64,000 bases of DNA from Centropus unirufus (GCA_013397695.1 VYZI01000018.1:2178481-2242480); one strand, 5' to 3'. Shown: positions 13,388 to 26,392, counted from the stretch's first letter. The notes: generated from the letters alone by a model not told the origin. Numbers and translations: made by a program.

Positions 13388-14681
13388 AAGTCAGTGCTGG
13401 TCTGTGACCTTTCCATGAACTTTCCAGGAGATGCAAAGATCAGCCAAGAAGGCAAAGGTCAGCATTCATGCTGGTCACAAACAAAAATCAGATTTAGCCA
13501 GTCACTGGAAGAGTGTTTCTGGGCCCTGGGATTATCAGAGGAAAATCCTAATAAATACATTTTGCACAGTGAAAATTTGACTGGGCCAGCATTTGCTGTC
13601 TCAGCATGGCTCAGTTTTGCTGCACTAACTTGTTAGAAGTTACGTTCATTTTTCCCCTGTAATATATCTATGCAGAAGAGATTGAGTTAAATCATACGAA
13701 GGACTTGGCATAGCGTGAGATGAATGTAGGAATTCAGAGTGAGCAGCACCACTGCTGCTGTTGTGAGACACGAGTACAAGCTGAAGAAAGGAAATCACAT
13801 GTTGATTGCCTAGGAAGAAAAACATTGTGTTAAAAGCAAGAAAACAGTAAATTAAGTCTGCAGTTTCAGTTGCACTTGACTTCTCCAGCCTCTTGAACAG
13901 TACTTGGTATCAGATTGTATCACAGTGGTATCTTTGTTTAAATTGGAGAAAAAAAAAAGAATGAAATATACAAGTAAAATAATCCTGCTTTCAGCAAGTT
14001 AGAAGGGAAAACAAATGTGGTGATTTTGCTTCTGCTCTAGCCCTCAGTGGGCATTTGCCCAAGTGACAGCCTGTGAGATACATTTTGGCACAAAACTCCC
14101 ATTGACTTGAACGGGGCCCTGATCTAACCCAGACACTGCAAGGACTGCAGCCCAGAAGCATAAACCCCTGCCACACGAGTCTCTGCTAGGGAAGATCTTG
14201 TTCTAAGAAATGAGTTATTAGGAACATTATTTTGTTTCCCCTTGCCTTTGCTTTTCTTGCTGGTGCAGTCCAATAAATTAATGCAAATAGCAAGTTCCCC
14301 TTAGGGAAAATGATGAGTGAAGCTCAAGAAGGATTACAGAGATGTGAAATTTTGGTTTCAGATTGGAAGGGATACTTTTATCTTGCAATGATGTACTTTA
14401 ATAATGGTGGGTAGCCTATCAATACGCTTTTATCTAACATGTTATGAAGGTTCCCAGTATATCCCTGCACTTAGAAAGACTTCCCTAGTGAGATAAAGTA
14501 AAAGGGAAAAAACTTAAAATGTTTTGCCTATGCATGAATCTTGGTGACTTCAATTACTTCTCACACTTATTCTTTTTTAGAGTATTCTGGATTATTTTGA
14601 TGACTTACCCATGTCTTTTATCTCCTAAGGCAAATACTCTTTAACCAGTAATTGTTCACTCTGGGGTTGGTCCTATTGCAC

Positions 14682-14715
14682 TTTTTTTTTTTTTCAAAAA
14701 AAAAAAGGGGGGGGG
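14682..14715. repeat. Homopolymer triplet T13-C-A11-G9
   Basis: Thirteen T (14,682-14,694), one C, eleven A (14,696-14,706) and nine G (14,707-14,715) follow one another. The T and A runs are complementary and could pair over a one-base loop. This may be a biological slippage hotspot or a place of uncertain run lengths in the assembly. Confidence 0.9.
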
Positions 14716-15734
14716 CAGGAGAGAAAAATAAAATTGCGTTTGTTCTCCAGCTTTCACAGTGCAAAGACCCAGATGTTTCTATAAGACTCAAACACTGCAA
14801 CTTTGGGGCACTTCCTGCCCAGTCATTGAGAACTGAAGTGCTTTGAAAAACAGCAAGGAGCTGTCAGGAGCACTGAGGCACCTTTGTGCCTACCAAAGCA
14901 GTGGGAAGGCAGCTCCTTGCAGCCAGGAGCTGGTGTGTACAGAGCTGGAATGAAGCTTCCAGCTTTTACATGGAGGGGCCTGAGGAGTATGGCCTGGATA
15001 GTAATTCTAGATGACATTTGGGCTAGGATGTTATGAATCAATGCAGAAAATTAGACAAGTTCAAGGCAGGCAGTAGTCAATATACGTAACACAGAGAGCT
15101 GATAGCCAGGGCTACTCTTCTGTCTCAGTTGCAAAGCAGAATGAGGGAAAATCTGATCTTTTAATCTTTCTGCAAATATTTTAACTCCTTCTAAAGTCCT
15201 TCTAATGATAGTATTTACTTCATACTTCCACCAGCAGTGCTGGGTGTGTGTGTGCTCACGGCTCCTGAAGTGGCTGTGGAGCCTCTTCTTGTCCCATCAG
15301 CCAGAAGAGAAATATTACCCAGCAGCAAATAAATGGCAGTGGCCAAATTTTACTCAGGGATGCAAAAGCATCTTGCCAAGGAACACTTGGATCTACATAC
15401 GCTGATTTCTTAAAAGGCTGGAAGAGTCTGAGAGGTCTGTAAAAGAAGCTAAGGTCATGCAAATGTTTTTAGATGGTAAACGTGAAGACTATTGGATATT
15501 CAATGTATTAAGCTGAAAAGAGCCTTCATCGCAGTCTTGGAAGATTAATATTGGAGACAATAAGTAAATAATTAAATGACGACAGCAGAGCATTCATCTC
15601 AACACATTTTCAGGGAAGTTAAGACTTGCCAGACAAGGGTGATCTTAGTTTTTTAAATGAAATATAAAGTTTTATTCTAAAGTTAAAAACTCCAACAAAG
15701 CAACCTGTTCTTGCTAAATGGACTAAACTCGGCA

Positions 15735-16280
15735 AACAGATGATATTGAGTAACTGGAAACTGAAAGCCACCATCCTCCAAGGACCCACAAACCACGGGC
15801 CTTTGTTTCACTCCTATTTGGTAGCTGAGGGTGATAGCGAGGCAGGGGCAGGGACACACCACCCAGAGAAGAGAAGAGCCGGTCTAGCAATAGGAACTAT
15901 GGTCAGCAAAGCATCCACTCGTCTCAGACAAGTCCATAGGATGAAGGCAGGTCTGAGGTCGGTCTGGGAATTCAGGTCAGCAAGGCCAGACCAGGTTCAG
16001 GGCAATACAAGGCTGGCATAGGCACACCTAAAATGTAACTTGGGTAAGGACAAAGGGCAAAAGCTTGACCTTAAATGGAGCTTCCAAGTCTGTGGACAAA
16101 AGCTCCACACAAGTCTTTTTCCATCTTTCTTACACAGCTGTTTCTCACAGCTTATCTGCTCTCATGGGAGCTTGATCCAGGTTTATGCAACCACGCTATG
16201 TTAGAGCAGCCTGGCGTGCAGGCAGCCAGAGCCATGGTGGCGCTGACGGGGATCCGGCTGAGTGGCTCCGGGTCCTAGTC
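15735..16280. repeat. Possible degraded dispersed repeat with GGTCAG words
   Basis: From 15,830 the sequence has many words of the type GGTCAG, GGTCTG, AGGTCGG and GGTTCAGG (for example 15,901, 15,949-15,980, 15,992). It ends in a GC-rich stretch with CpGs (16,210-16,278). The style resembles old amniote dispersed repeats rather rich in such words, but I cannot name a family. Frames of 93 codons (15,740-16,021) and 67 codons (16,075-16,278) cross it and have no domain. Confidence 0.25.
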
Positions 16281-16590
16281 TGGATTTGGGAATAATCCCA
16301 GCTAAACAAGCAAACATAGACTTTCAATATAATCTACAGAGGAGGATGTGAAGATAAGGAGATAAGTAGCATTAACTAGATTACAAAAGATGTTGTTATA
16401 TTTTCCTGCACACAGCATTAGGGAAAATGCTTGTGGGAATATTGGCTTGATTCTTGAAGTATACTATGAAGGTAGAAAAAGGTAATAAAAAAGGTTCAAA
16501 GAAAAAAAGTCAGGAAAACATACCTTAATCTGTTTAGGTTATCCAAGAAGGAGTTAAAAAGTGACCTAAAGTCTGCAGGTATCTACATAA
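16281..16590. other. AT-rich spacer
   Basis: About 300 bp of AT-rich sequence between the possible repeat and the old LINE. It may include further decayed LINE sequence, but I cannot align it. Confidence 0.5.
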
Positions 16591-16860
16591 GGAAGAGATT
16601 TCTGATAAAAAACAGCTATTTAGTCCAACAAAAAAAGGCACAATGAAATCCAATGGTTGGAAGCTGCAGTACCCTCTCTAGCATGGGCCGTTAATCATTG
16701 GAACAACCTACCGCAGGATGTGGTAGATCATTCGAAGTCTTTAAATCAAGACTACATCTTTACAAAAGTTCCCTCTCTCTAACAGAAAACCTGCATCCAA
16801 CATAGAAACTGCTGCTTGGAGTTTGCACCCTGAGTTGCTCAAGGATTGAGGTGAAAGTCC
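16591..16860 (+). mobile_element. Old CR1/L3-type LINE, 3' end
   Basis: The run of words AATGGTTGGAAGCTGC, TTAATCATTGGAACAACCTA, GGATGTGGTAGATCATTCGA and GTCTTTAAATCAAGACT matches the well-known 3' portion of ancient amniote CR1/L3-like LINEs in the + orientation. That part encodes the last residues of the reverse transcriptase protein and the start of the 3' UTR. The copy has many substitutions and small gaps and no open frame, so it is an old, 5'-truncated fossil. It is more diverged than the copy at the right end of the window. The family call is from memory of consensus wording, not a database search. Confidence 0.7.
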
Positions 16861-18028
16861 TTAAAATCTATGAAAGTAAAGAAAAACAGTTTAGTGGAAA
16901 AAAATAGTAAAGACAAAGATGTGGGGTGTTATAGTCCAGCACTACAGATCTGTGTGTCTTTCTTCCTAAGATTCACTCTGCTATTTACAACAAACTTATG
17001 GAAAAGAAGAGAGGGGGAAGAAAACGGGTATTCTTTCCACAATATACATCTTTTTGTCCTTTAAACACAGTGTAATAACGGCACGCTTTTCACTTGAAGT
17101 TCATCTGGTGAATGTTCTGACTGCTCATGGTGATGAGTTCACCCGTTGTTACTTATGAAGCAAGGATTCTTGGGGATGGTTAAAAAATGTCAATTGGTCT
17201 TTTAGTTAAATCTCATTCCTTTGAGGCCAATATAACCATGTCTGGAAGAAATGTGTAAAACAGAAGCACTTAGAGTTTTCTACAGAGAAAAAAGGAAGAC
17301 ACCAACCTGTAGTAGAGAATACAGTTCTTATGTCAAAAACAGCACATGCATAGGGTGTAGTTCCATGGATATACTTCTGAGTTCAAACTGGCTAAGTTTA
17401 CAGCCAGAACTCCCATGGGCAGGGGCAGGGCTGTATGAGGATATTTGCTACTTTTTGTAGTAATAGCACTAAGTGTTTTATATAATTCTAGTGTTCTGCT
17501 CTGATAGGACCTTCTTTGTGTGGGGAGATGTGAAAGAACAGGAAAAAAACAAGGCAGAGGAGGACAATCCATGCACTGGAAGAGCACTCTAGTCCAAAGT
17601 CTCTAGGAGCCTGTGTGGAAAAATTGAGCTGGTTTTTCAGGGCTACTGCTATGACAGAAAAAAGGGACTTTTGTTCCCTACCTGCTTTGAGCCTGTGTGA
17701 AAAATCTTTCTATCAGAATTTATGTACTATTTTAGCATCTGATATGGAAACAGCTGCTGGATGAAAGTCTCTGTTCCAAGCTCACTGGGCTTTTCATGAT
17801 CAGAGAGTAATCGTAACGAGCTGGATTCAGAGATTATGCTGGCTTTGCTCCATCTGTCCCTTGGGATTGAGTAGTTATGTAGCTAACCTTTCTGTGACCT
17901 AAGCATATGTAATACACGTAGCATGGCTTGAGATAGCATCTGAGGAAATGCAAGTGCTTAGGGATATGCCTGCTAATTTGTTAGCGCCCTGCCAATGAGC
18001 ATGGCAGCACAGTTGCACGTGCAGGCTG

Positions 18029-18079
18029 CTTGTGTGTGCGTGTTCTCTGTGCCTGTGTATTCACATGCTGCGTGTGTAC
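18029..18079. repeat. TG-rich cryptic simple repeat
   Basis: Interrupted TG repeats (CTTGTGTGTGCGTGTTC, GCCTGTGTAT, TGCGTGTGTA) in a 50-bp patch. Confidence 0.7.
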
Positions 18080-19449
18080 CCCATCCCCACACTGTAACGT
18101 GACAGATTATGGATTAAAACTGGGACCTTTGTGGAGTAGGTGGCTTATGCCTGTACTGTTCCTGGCAAACCTGCTACAGTGCAAATAAGAACCAGTCATT
18201 ATGGTTCAGGAGACCTCCTATTACCAAGTTCTTAAATTCATTAGCCGTTTCACATATTCTATCATTTTCATTGTTGAATCCATTTGCATCTTTGCATAAG
18301 CTTATATAAACAAACAGTTAAGAAAATTTCTAAGGCTTTTCTCCCTGCAGAAGCCATTTTCAGTCTTTTTGTAAAGCCTGCTGCTGGGCTGAGCAGCCTT
18401 TTTCCCCTGGCGTTTGCGCTTGCCAGTGATGGTAGCCAGATGAGGCTACTTCAGGACGACACAAAGTAGCATCTGCACAGCGTCTGAACATCTCCGCGTC
18501 ACCCTACAAGTGCTGCTGACTGGAAGAGCCAGGGAGAAGGCAAGAGGCTCAGTGGCAGCTCAGTGAGTTGCAGAGCTGTTAGACTGATCTGCCAGTCATC
18601 ACGGCCCAGATCACACACTGAAACCTTCATAGGCTTTGAATCAAGCCTTAAGTACTTTGGGACTGTGTGCATGTGTGGCTTCTGGGTGTATGTCTTAATT
18701 TTGTTTTGTTCTGGAAATACCAAGCATGTCCTTTGAGACCATTAGAAATGAGGTTTATACAGACGTGGTAAAAGGCCACTGTAGGCAAGGATAATAAAAC
18801 ACCAAATTATTATGAGAGACAACAACTGGTTTAAAATAGGAAGTGCTGAGTTTTTCATGTTTAGCAAATATGATTATTTTTCTTTTTAATTTCCTGAGTG
18901 CCTATGAGTATATAGAGTCTTAATTTGAAAACTGGAACAAACTGAGTTTATTTATGTGCAAGGAATATAAACTCATCTATCAGACTCATCAGTATGTTGG
19001 CCAAATCGTAAATTACCGTCTCACTGTCGGCTTAGAGAACAATGGTACCCCACGTAAGGATGCGCCCCTCTTTTTTTCAATCGTGAAAGCTAAGAGCTTT
19101 GCTTCCGGCAAGGACAACTCTAAAAGGAATAACTCCTAATACAATCAGTCCTTTACATAAATCTCCATCTTATGTGCATTCCCTATGTCATCTGATATGG
19201 GATTCAAATATAAAATTTTATTTGTTTTTATATGACATTGTTGGAATGCAGGAAAAATATTAGCAACATGATTCCTAACAGAATCTGGAGGAAGTCATCA
19301 CAAGTCTGACTTCCTGTTAGACATAAATCCATTATCTTCCAAACTGTGTTGACCACATGACACTCCTACTGAGCAGCTGCAGTTGATAAGGCCTACTCTG
19401 CATAATTTGCTTTGAAGTATCTTTGAGATAGGATTAACCAGATGATGTG

Positions 19450-19530
19450 TTCTTTTTTCTCTCCCTATTTTCCTCTTTCTCTCTTGTTTTTTTTTTTCTT
19501 GTTGTTGTTGTCATTGTCATCATCATTATG
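19450..19530. repeat. Polypyrimidine and triplet simple repeat
   Basis: A CT-rich tract with a T11 run is followed by GTTGTTGTTGTCATTGTCAT and CATCATTATG, a short TTG then CAT triplet array. It explains the Asp/Glu/Lys/Arg and Thr-rich ORF on the opposite strand. Confidence 0.85.
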
Positions 19531-22520
19531 TCCTCTGGACAGGTTTGAGGATTGCCGATACCCATAAGATATATGTACACCTTGAGTGAAGATTTTTTTT
19601 TTATATCTTGCCCTAAACACATTAATGTTTGAACTACAAGAAATAACAGAGAAATCTGAAACTGTTAAAATCAGACACTAAAAAGACATTGCAGTTACCC
19701 AATTAGAGTACTTGACAATACATCTGATTTGCCAACAAATTACTGAGTTATCTTTCTTTCCATCAGCTTGCTTTCAAGTCCAAGTGTGCATTGTCTTGCA
19801 GTCATTAGCTTTTGAAACATAATTTCATTAGCAGGAACACTTTGGTATTGTCTCAGAAAGAGAATAGTTTATATTTATATTGATTTACTTCTCTGCCTTC
19901 CAAAACACTGGATTGTTTTGTAGCTTCTTCCAAGGGATAGTTCTGTTGAGTGGAGAACCACATTTTTGCCCACTTGTTTTCTGCATCACTTGTCATACAC
20001 AATGCAAAGGAAGTGACTATGAAAATGCAAATGAATATCCTCATCTAATTACTGCTAATATGATGGCATGCTGTACATCTGAATGGCTCAGAGAATTAAT
20101 GGACACCATTCTGAACGGTGGAAACATGAGCTATGGTGAGAAAGCTGGAATTCAGATTTACTGCTTCTTCCTTCTTTTCCAATCCTTAAATAAAAGAAAA
20201 AATTATAGGCTTGAAGCTTCAGTACCTTAATCGTATCATCTTGGGCTTGACTTCTTGTTACATATTCAAATGAAGAACATCATCAAAATTAGATTAAGAT
20301 GGTAAATAAAATCAAGGTCAACTTTTTATTAACTTTTGTTTTTTACCTCCCTTCTGTTTAAATGCATTGGCTCTGAAACCTCTCAGCTGCAGCCGATGGG
20401 TGTTTAAAGGCAATACTGCAGACTTTTAGGTTTTATGGATTCTACAAGAACAATATAACATGATACTGACAATCATAAACAGATACTAAGTTGTTTCAGC
20501 TTGGAAACAATTGCAGCCATATAACCCTTGGTGGGCTCTTTTATATGAACTTTTATTTTTCTCTGTACAATGGCTGACATGGGAACTATCCCCTATCCAA
20601 TAGAGCAGCTTGTATTTGCTCAGGAAATGGTTAAGTTACAGCAGGTCACCCCTGTTCCTTCATGGAAATGCTTTGATTTGTCTTCCATACTAAAACAGTT
20701 AGTCATTTGTTTTACTAACAACTCCCCTCAGAGCAGAACCTCAATACTATCTTAAAACAAAATTAACTTCACACATGACTTTGTCAAGAAGCTTATTTCC
20801 ATCTCAGCAGAGTTCACATTTCATAAAATCTGGACGCAGTATAGTTAAAAGGACAGGCTATAGAAATGTTATTTCCTTTCTTTTTGCTGTCCATGCTGCC
20901 AGTTCACCCATGGATTTGTCAGGCAACATAAATACATTTCCCTAAGCATATACAAATGCCTGGACTTGACCAGGGTGCCCAGCTTGGCCATTACCAAGAG
21001 GCCAGTGGGCAAAATACCAGTCCTGTCTCTGACCTGCATTCTGACGCTTTCAAAACCTGACCTCATAGATGTGTCCACTGCAGTCACGTTTTAAAGGTAT
21101 GTTTTGAAAGCTTCTGACAGTTTGAAAATATTTAGTGTATCTAAAAATGGGGGGAAATTCCAGACTGACTAATCATTTTCAAAATGGGGTAAACATAGCT
21201 GCAGCCCCTAAAATCGATTGGCAAGGCATCTTAAAGATACAAACAGGTGTAGGGGACAGTAAATACAGGATTTGCATGCACTGCTTCCCTGAGGAGTCAT
21301 ATGAACATGAAACTTTTTACTGTTAAATTTGAGTAAGCCCTGTAAAGAAAAACCGCACCAAACAAAAAAAAACCCTCTTGACTGTACCTCTTGTTGTTTA
21401 ATTATTGTAGTTAATGGAGATAAGTCTAGTTCATCTTGCACTTCCAAATCAGTTGAGAACATTTGCTGGAGTTGAAACAGAAGAGAATAACAAAAAAGAT
21501 TTCTTTGTTGCAATTTCAAAGCACTTCGCATTCACCGCAAACCGCCTGCAAACAGTAAGGCTTGGAATACCCGCCCGTATCAAGTCATTAACCTTTTAGG
21601 ACTCAATCAAAGCAGTGTTGTGTGACACTTTATTAATGAATGCTTTAATGTGGTATATAAAAGCTAACAAACATGGAAGCTGGCAATGATTCATCAAATT
21701 TAATATTCCATCAAACATTTCATTTTGAAGACTGACACTTTTTTGAAATAATCCAATGGAATACAAGTTCAGAGGAGTGTCTCTAATGAAATTCATCCCT
21801 CTCTTTAGGCCTTTTTCAAATTGCATTTAGGACCCCAACAAAAACAAGAAAAGTGTGTTAAAAACTGAAGCAGTTATGCGACCTTCTAAAAAACATTTGA
21901 ACATATTTTATGGAATCTGTTGTGAAGAGTGAAGGAAGTTGTCCTTATAAATACACTTGCAGTTCAGGTCACACATTGTCTGCAGTCATTGCTAGGAGGC
22001 AAAAGCCCTGTTGTAAAACAGCTGGGCTTCTTGGCTTGGGGCAAAGGCAAATTCCACAGCCAGAAACCTAATTAGACACTTTTGGAATTCATGGCACCCT
22101 TTCACGCTATGACCTTTTCCTTTCTGTCTTCCTCCCTCTGCTTCTCTCCAGCTCACCCCCATATGTCCGCCTCCCCCTGCCCCCCATGAGCCATTTGATC
22201 CTTTCCTTACTAAATATTCTGCTTTTTTGCATAAACACTGTATACTAGCCAAATTCAATCCTGCTGGTAATAAGAGCAACTTGGAAGTTAACAAGTTTCT
22301 GTCACAGCTAAATCTGTCACTGTGATTCATTTAATATCTAGACTTAGCCAGTCTCCTAAAAATTTCCAAAATCATGGACTGCCGAGAAAAGGTGCCAAAG
22401 AAGCAGCTGTATCTGTTCTGGAAAATTTCAGAAGTCCCCACAGATTCACATTTTGCGTTGGAACGAAAAGCAAAATATCCTGATATTTTTCAAAACCCTC
22501 AAGACATGGTCTAAGCATGT

Positions 22521-22630
22521 ACCATTTCCAGGGTACTCACCTGGATATAGAAAGCCCAGGCTCAAATTCCTGGTGGGACTCGAACCTGGGTCTTCCATGT
22601 GTCACAGGTAGACGCACCAGCTCTTGGCCT
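22521..22630. repeat. tRNA-like inverted repeat (old SINE-like element)
   Basis: The right arm (about 22,572-22,630) read on the minus strand contains a good tRNA B-box, GGTTCGAGTCCCACC, preceded by ACATGGAAGACCCA and an A-box-like GAGCTGGTGCG. The left arm (about 22,521-22,571) on the + strand carries a diverged version of the same words in opposite orientation (GGTACTCACCTGG, GAAAGCCCAGGCTCAAATTCC). So two tRNA-like halves face each other. The sequence recalls ancient amniote tRNA-derived elements with back-to-back halves. It does not look like an intact tRNA gene: the pairing of acceptor and anticodon stems is not evident. Identification is tentative. Confidence 0.5.
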
Positions 22631-25600
22631 CACATGAACTTCTTTTTGGACTGAAGCAGCAATTCTGTTCTGAACCTGACTTCTCACACTGGAAGATTTT
22701 GCATATCCACGGAGCATTTTTTCATATTGCCATCACCACAAATTTGCCAACCTTCTCTATCATCAAACACACACATACAAAACTTTTCTATAAGGTTGAT
22801 AGACTTTAATTTAAATGTTACTTGTGTCAAGGGGAAATAATAACCAAAACCACCTAGATACAAGAACCTAGGCAACTAGGGAAACAAATGAGCAACTGAT
22901 AGAAATGGAAGGCTATTAATAAGACATATATACAGCAAGATTAATATATATCATTTTCCTAGATTGTTTTTATAACATAAGTTGTAGTTCTTATCCAAAC
23001 TCATTTCCAGCCGAAGAGCACATGCCCTCACAGATTTTTATTTAACTAAAAATTGCAGGATTCATCCATTAAAAAAAAAAAAGAGGTTTGATAAGTAAGA
23101 TATTTTAACTGAATTGGGTAATGGAGAACTGCTGTGCCACTCATGAGAAATGTCTATAACTCACTTATGCCTCCTGGTATTTGTATAATATGTTGAATCA
23201 TGAATCACAGAGTAGTTATCACAAAAAAAAGTATCCTTGACAAAAAAAAAATGCATTTAACTCAGCTGAGATTTGCAGTAAAGGTTCATGCCTACATTTT
23301 TAAAATCACCAATGCTATTATGTTACTCTTGTAAACCTGCGCACTTCAGTAGTACATTTCCAGTTGCAAGTCCCAGAAAGCACTAATGAATTCCTTCTCA
23401 CTGTGTTCCTGGAAGGATAATCTTCATTTTACAGGTGGTAAAACTGAGGCACAGGAATTCACTAAGGTCACCTGAGAAAATGATGCTTTAGGCAACTTGC
23501 ACCTGTTTTCCATGGTTGCCGATCCCAGTAACAGGGACTTTGCTTACACTCCAGCTACCCACCAGCAGCTCCTTTTCTCTAGCTGCCCCTTTTCAGATAA
23601 AATGGGCTTTTTAGACTTTTGGTTTATTACACAAATACATATTTTTCCCTAGCTGAGGACAATCTCATGTGGTGTGTTTCTGTGAGAAAAGGAATAGAAG
23701 GATTTAGGCAGATTCTGATGAAATATGTTGAGCAGCTGGGACAGGGGAAGGTGAGAGGTGACCACCACGGGATGTCAGTGTGCTTTGTTTTAGCTGGGAA
23801 TGGTGAGAAACAGTACTTGGCGCAGTCATTGACAGTGGGAAAGGGAAGAAAATAGCTACAGGGAGTGCAGGGGGTTAGCCAGAGTTGGGTTTTCCTCCAA
23901 GGAAAAAGAAAGTTCATCTCCCAAGGCTTGTGGGGCAGAGGGTAAATATCAACCGGTATTTGAAAGGTGCGTTAGGTGAGAAGAGATCCTGGCAGAACAA
24001 AGACCCAGTATCAACAAAGAAAGAAATAAAAAACCCAGAGCTTCTTATGACTTCAAACACACATAGTATTGCCTCTACAACTGCAATTAGCAACACACAG
24101 TCCTGACCTTCTCCGCACCCCAAGGAGGTGCATGGGCTGGCCTTGGACACTGAGCATCCCAGGTTCCAGAGCACCACTGATTCCACAGCATCCCTGGACA
24201 CTGAGCATCCCAGGCTGACTTCCAGCATGTTTCGGCCCTGTGTCCAGCCAGGACTGAAGGGGTGCAGTATCCCTTTAGCCTATGCCCTAAAAAATAGCTC
24301 TCATTTCATTCTCTAGAACAAGCATGTATCCATTATGTGCTATTGCTATTTGCATGAAATTAAATATTTAAATCAGAGAAAAATATTGTTCATTATCATT
24401 TGCCAGCACCTTTTTAATCATAAACTAAACCTCATAGCAACACTATGTGTGTATGGTTGCTACCTGGTCAGCATCATCAAGATCCCCTAAAAAACTGATT
24501 AGTACATTACTGTATATCTACGTAACTTGGAGATAAACGTTTGCATCTCTTTCCCTAATGACAAAATGGAGATGGTTCAGTAAAACACCCAACCTCTTAA
24601 TATGCATGGTTTGTTGTAGGAGCAGCTCAATTCATATTTCCACTACTCTGATGGTAAGTGAACAGCAGTAGCAATATTAATCTGCAGTAACCTGTCAGTG
24701 AACTCTACAGCTAATATGATGTAGTTATGATTTTACCATCAATCAGAACTGAGCAGGCCCTGGACAATCCTTACAGCACTGCCTCGAAAAATCTAATTGT
24801 GCAAAAGCTTCATCGGTTTCCAACATTTCTTTTTTATCTGTCACAGACTTTTGGCCTACTATGCAACCTTTTATTATTGGTCTTATTGCATTAGCTCGTT
24901 GGACAAAAAAGAAAAAGCTAAATCTAAGAGTTCCCCTGCATTCCATCATTTGTTACCATGTGAGATCCTATTTGACAGTTCCATATTATTTTAGATTTAG
25001 ATAAATATTATTAGGACATATGGTATTGCATGAACTTTTGAACTACTGGTTGTCAATGTTTTAAAAAAGGCTAGTAATATTTTTACCTCTGCATTTGCAT
25101 GTTAAAATGTATAAGAAAAAATGGAAGAATTAAGCTCTAAGATGAGACTGGATTCAAGACAAAAATGTAAACCCCGACTTCTTTTTTTTTCAGTTAATTG
25201 TATACATATTGCAGAAGAATAGGTAAAAAAAATGAATTATTAACAAAAACATGAACTTTCACAAAAGTTAGAGTCCTACTAGTAATTAAGATAACTGTTC
25301 ATTATTCTTTTCAGGCATTTTTAGTACAATCATCTATTATGTGGTTTTGTAGCTTAAATTAGACACGTGTGTGTAAATATCATAAAAGAAGCACAGACAG
25401 GCATTCTCCACAAGAATCTTTCTTTCAAACACTGGCTGTAAGAGATTACATCTTGCAGTAAGATACATTACAACCATACTATTTCTGGTGAGTTTACTGT
25501 GCAAGAAGTTCTGGTGTAACTTTTGTGATTTTAAACATATAAAAACATCAAGGAAGATGAACTATTAACATTATCTGTTTAGTCATTTTAATCTTTTGCA

Positions 25601-26220
25601 TCTTAAATGTAATCAGGCTTTTCAGAACTGAAATTGCTAATCAGCATGTTGGATAAATGTTTCCATTTTTAAATGTGCACATTTGGAGATAACAGCTGGT
25701 TGTAAAGAATATATTTATATTTGTGATTTAATGTATCACAAACTTTATGTTTGATTTCATTTAGCTCTACCAAGAAACTGAGAATATTTTTGCCAGCATG
25801 ATCTATTTTGACAGCAGTTTTACAGCAGCAGCAAAGCACAGAGTAATAAATGAGGTGTGCATACAATGCATTATATACGTTGCCTTTAAAGCAAGTATGC
25901 CTTTTTAACGAAACAATTTTTTGTACACAGTTTCAAATTATTCCATCCCTTTCTAACATGATCTCAGTTCATGCAAAGCAATAAAGATTGGGCATACACA
26001 GAACCCAGGCAATATCCTCTCTTCAGTGCTATACTGTTTTTTCATTAATGTAGAAAATTGTATATAAAATTGCAGCAATTTTTTAAAAAAGAACTCTAAC
26101 TTCAAGGAAATATTTCTTACAATACAATCATCAAATGAATGACTGAGTTTTAGCCTCAATCAATCATAACGTAAGGTAATTGTAATCTAATAAAAATAGC
26201 CATACAAAATAAGGAAATGG
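22631..26220. other. Non-coding stretch, no gene recognised
   Basis: AT-rich non-coding DNA. A 20-bp word is duplicated at 24,144-24,214. The 104-codon minus frame (23,914-24,228) crosses that duplication and explains its internal repeat. No mobile element is recognised. Confidence 0.55.
24144..24214. repeat. Imperfect direct repeat, period 51 bp
   Basis: TGGACACTGAGCATCCCAGG occurs exactly at 24,144-24,163 and at 24,195-24,214, each preceded by a related word and with partly similar spacer sequence. Confidence 0.9.
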
Positions 26221-26380
26221 CTGTTGCATCCTGTTAAAAATATGCAGGAATGCAGCTTTGGAACTACTGAGAGGGCCGAAGTTGTAGAAAGACAAAAACA
26301 GGATGTTAAATTCTTACGACAATTGGAAGCAACTGTTTTTTTTAAGTACCTACCACCACCTGCGATGATTTGTCCAGCTG

Positions 26381-26392
26381 CCTCTAGGGGGT
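26381..26392 (+). promoter_or_regulatory. CTCF-like motif
   Basis: CCTCTAGGGGGT matches the CTCF core CCASYAGGGGGC at all but two positions by my comparison. It is overlapped by the left arm of the hairpin at 26,388-26,413. Orientation is +. Confidence 0.35.

Larger units (their letters stand above)
12576..15734. other. Non-coding stretch with simple repeats
   Basis: No gene is recognised. It contains a CA-rich cryptic microsatellite (13,321-13,387) and an odd run of three homopolymers (14,682-14,715). The 124-codon minus frame at 13,081-13,455 crosses the CA-rich tract and is compositional. Confidence 0.55.
16861..22520. other. Non-coding stretch, no gene recognised
   Basis: AT-rich non-coding DNA. 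Simple-repeat features are a TG-rich patch (18,029-18,079) and a polypyrimidine plus TTG/CAT triplet tract (19,450-19,530). A CpG-retaining pocket at about 21,500-21,600 could be conserved. Open frames up to 116 codons (19,880-20,230, +) show no domain that I recognise. Confidence 0.55.

Noticed and set aside
22565..22625. Functional tRNA gene
   Set aside because: A B-box is present, but a full cloverleaf with acceptor stem and anticodon arm is not evident, and the inverted partner arm points to a tRNA-derived repeat.
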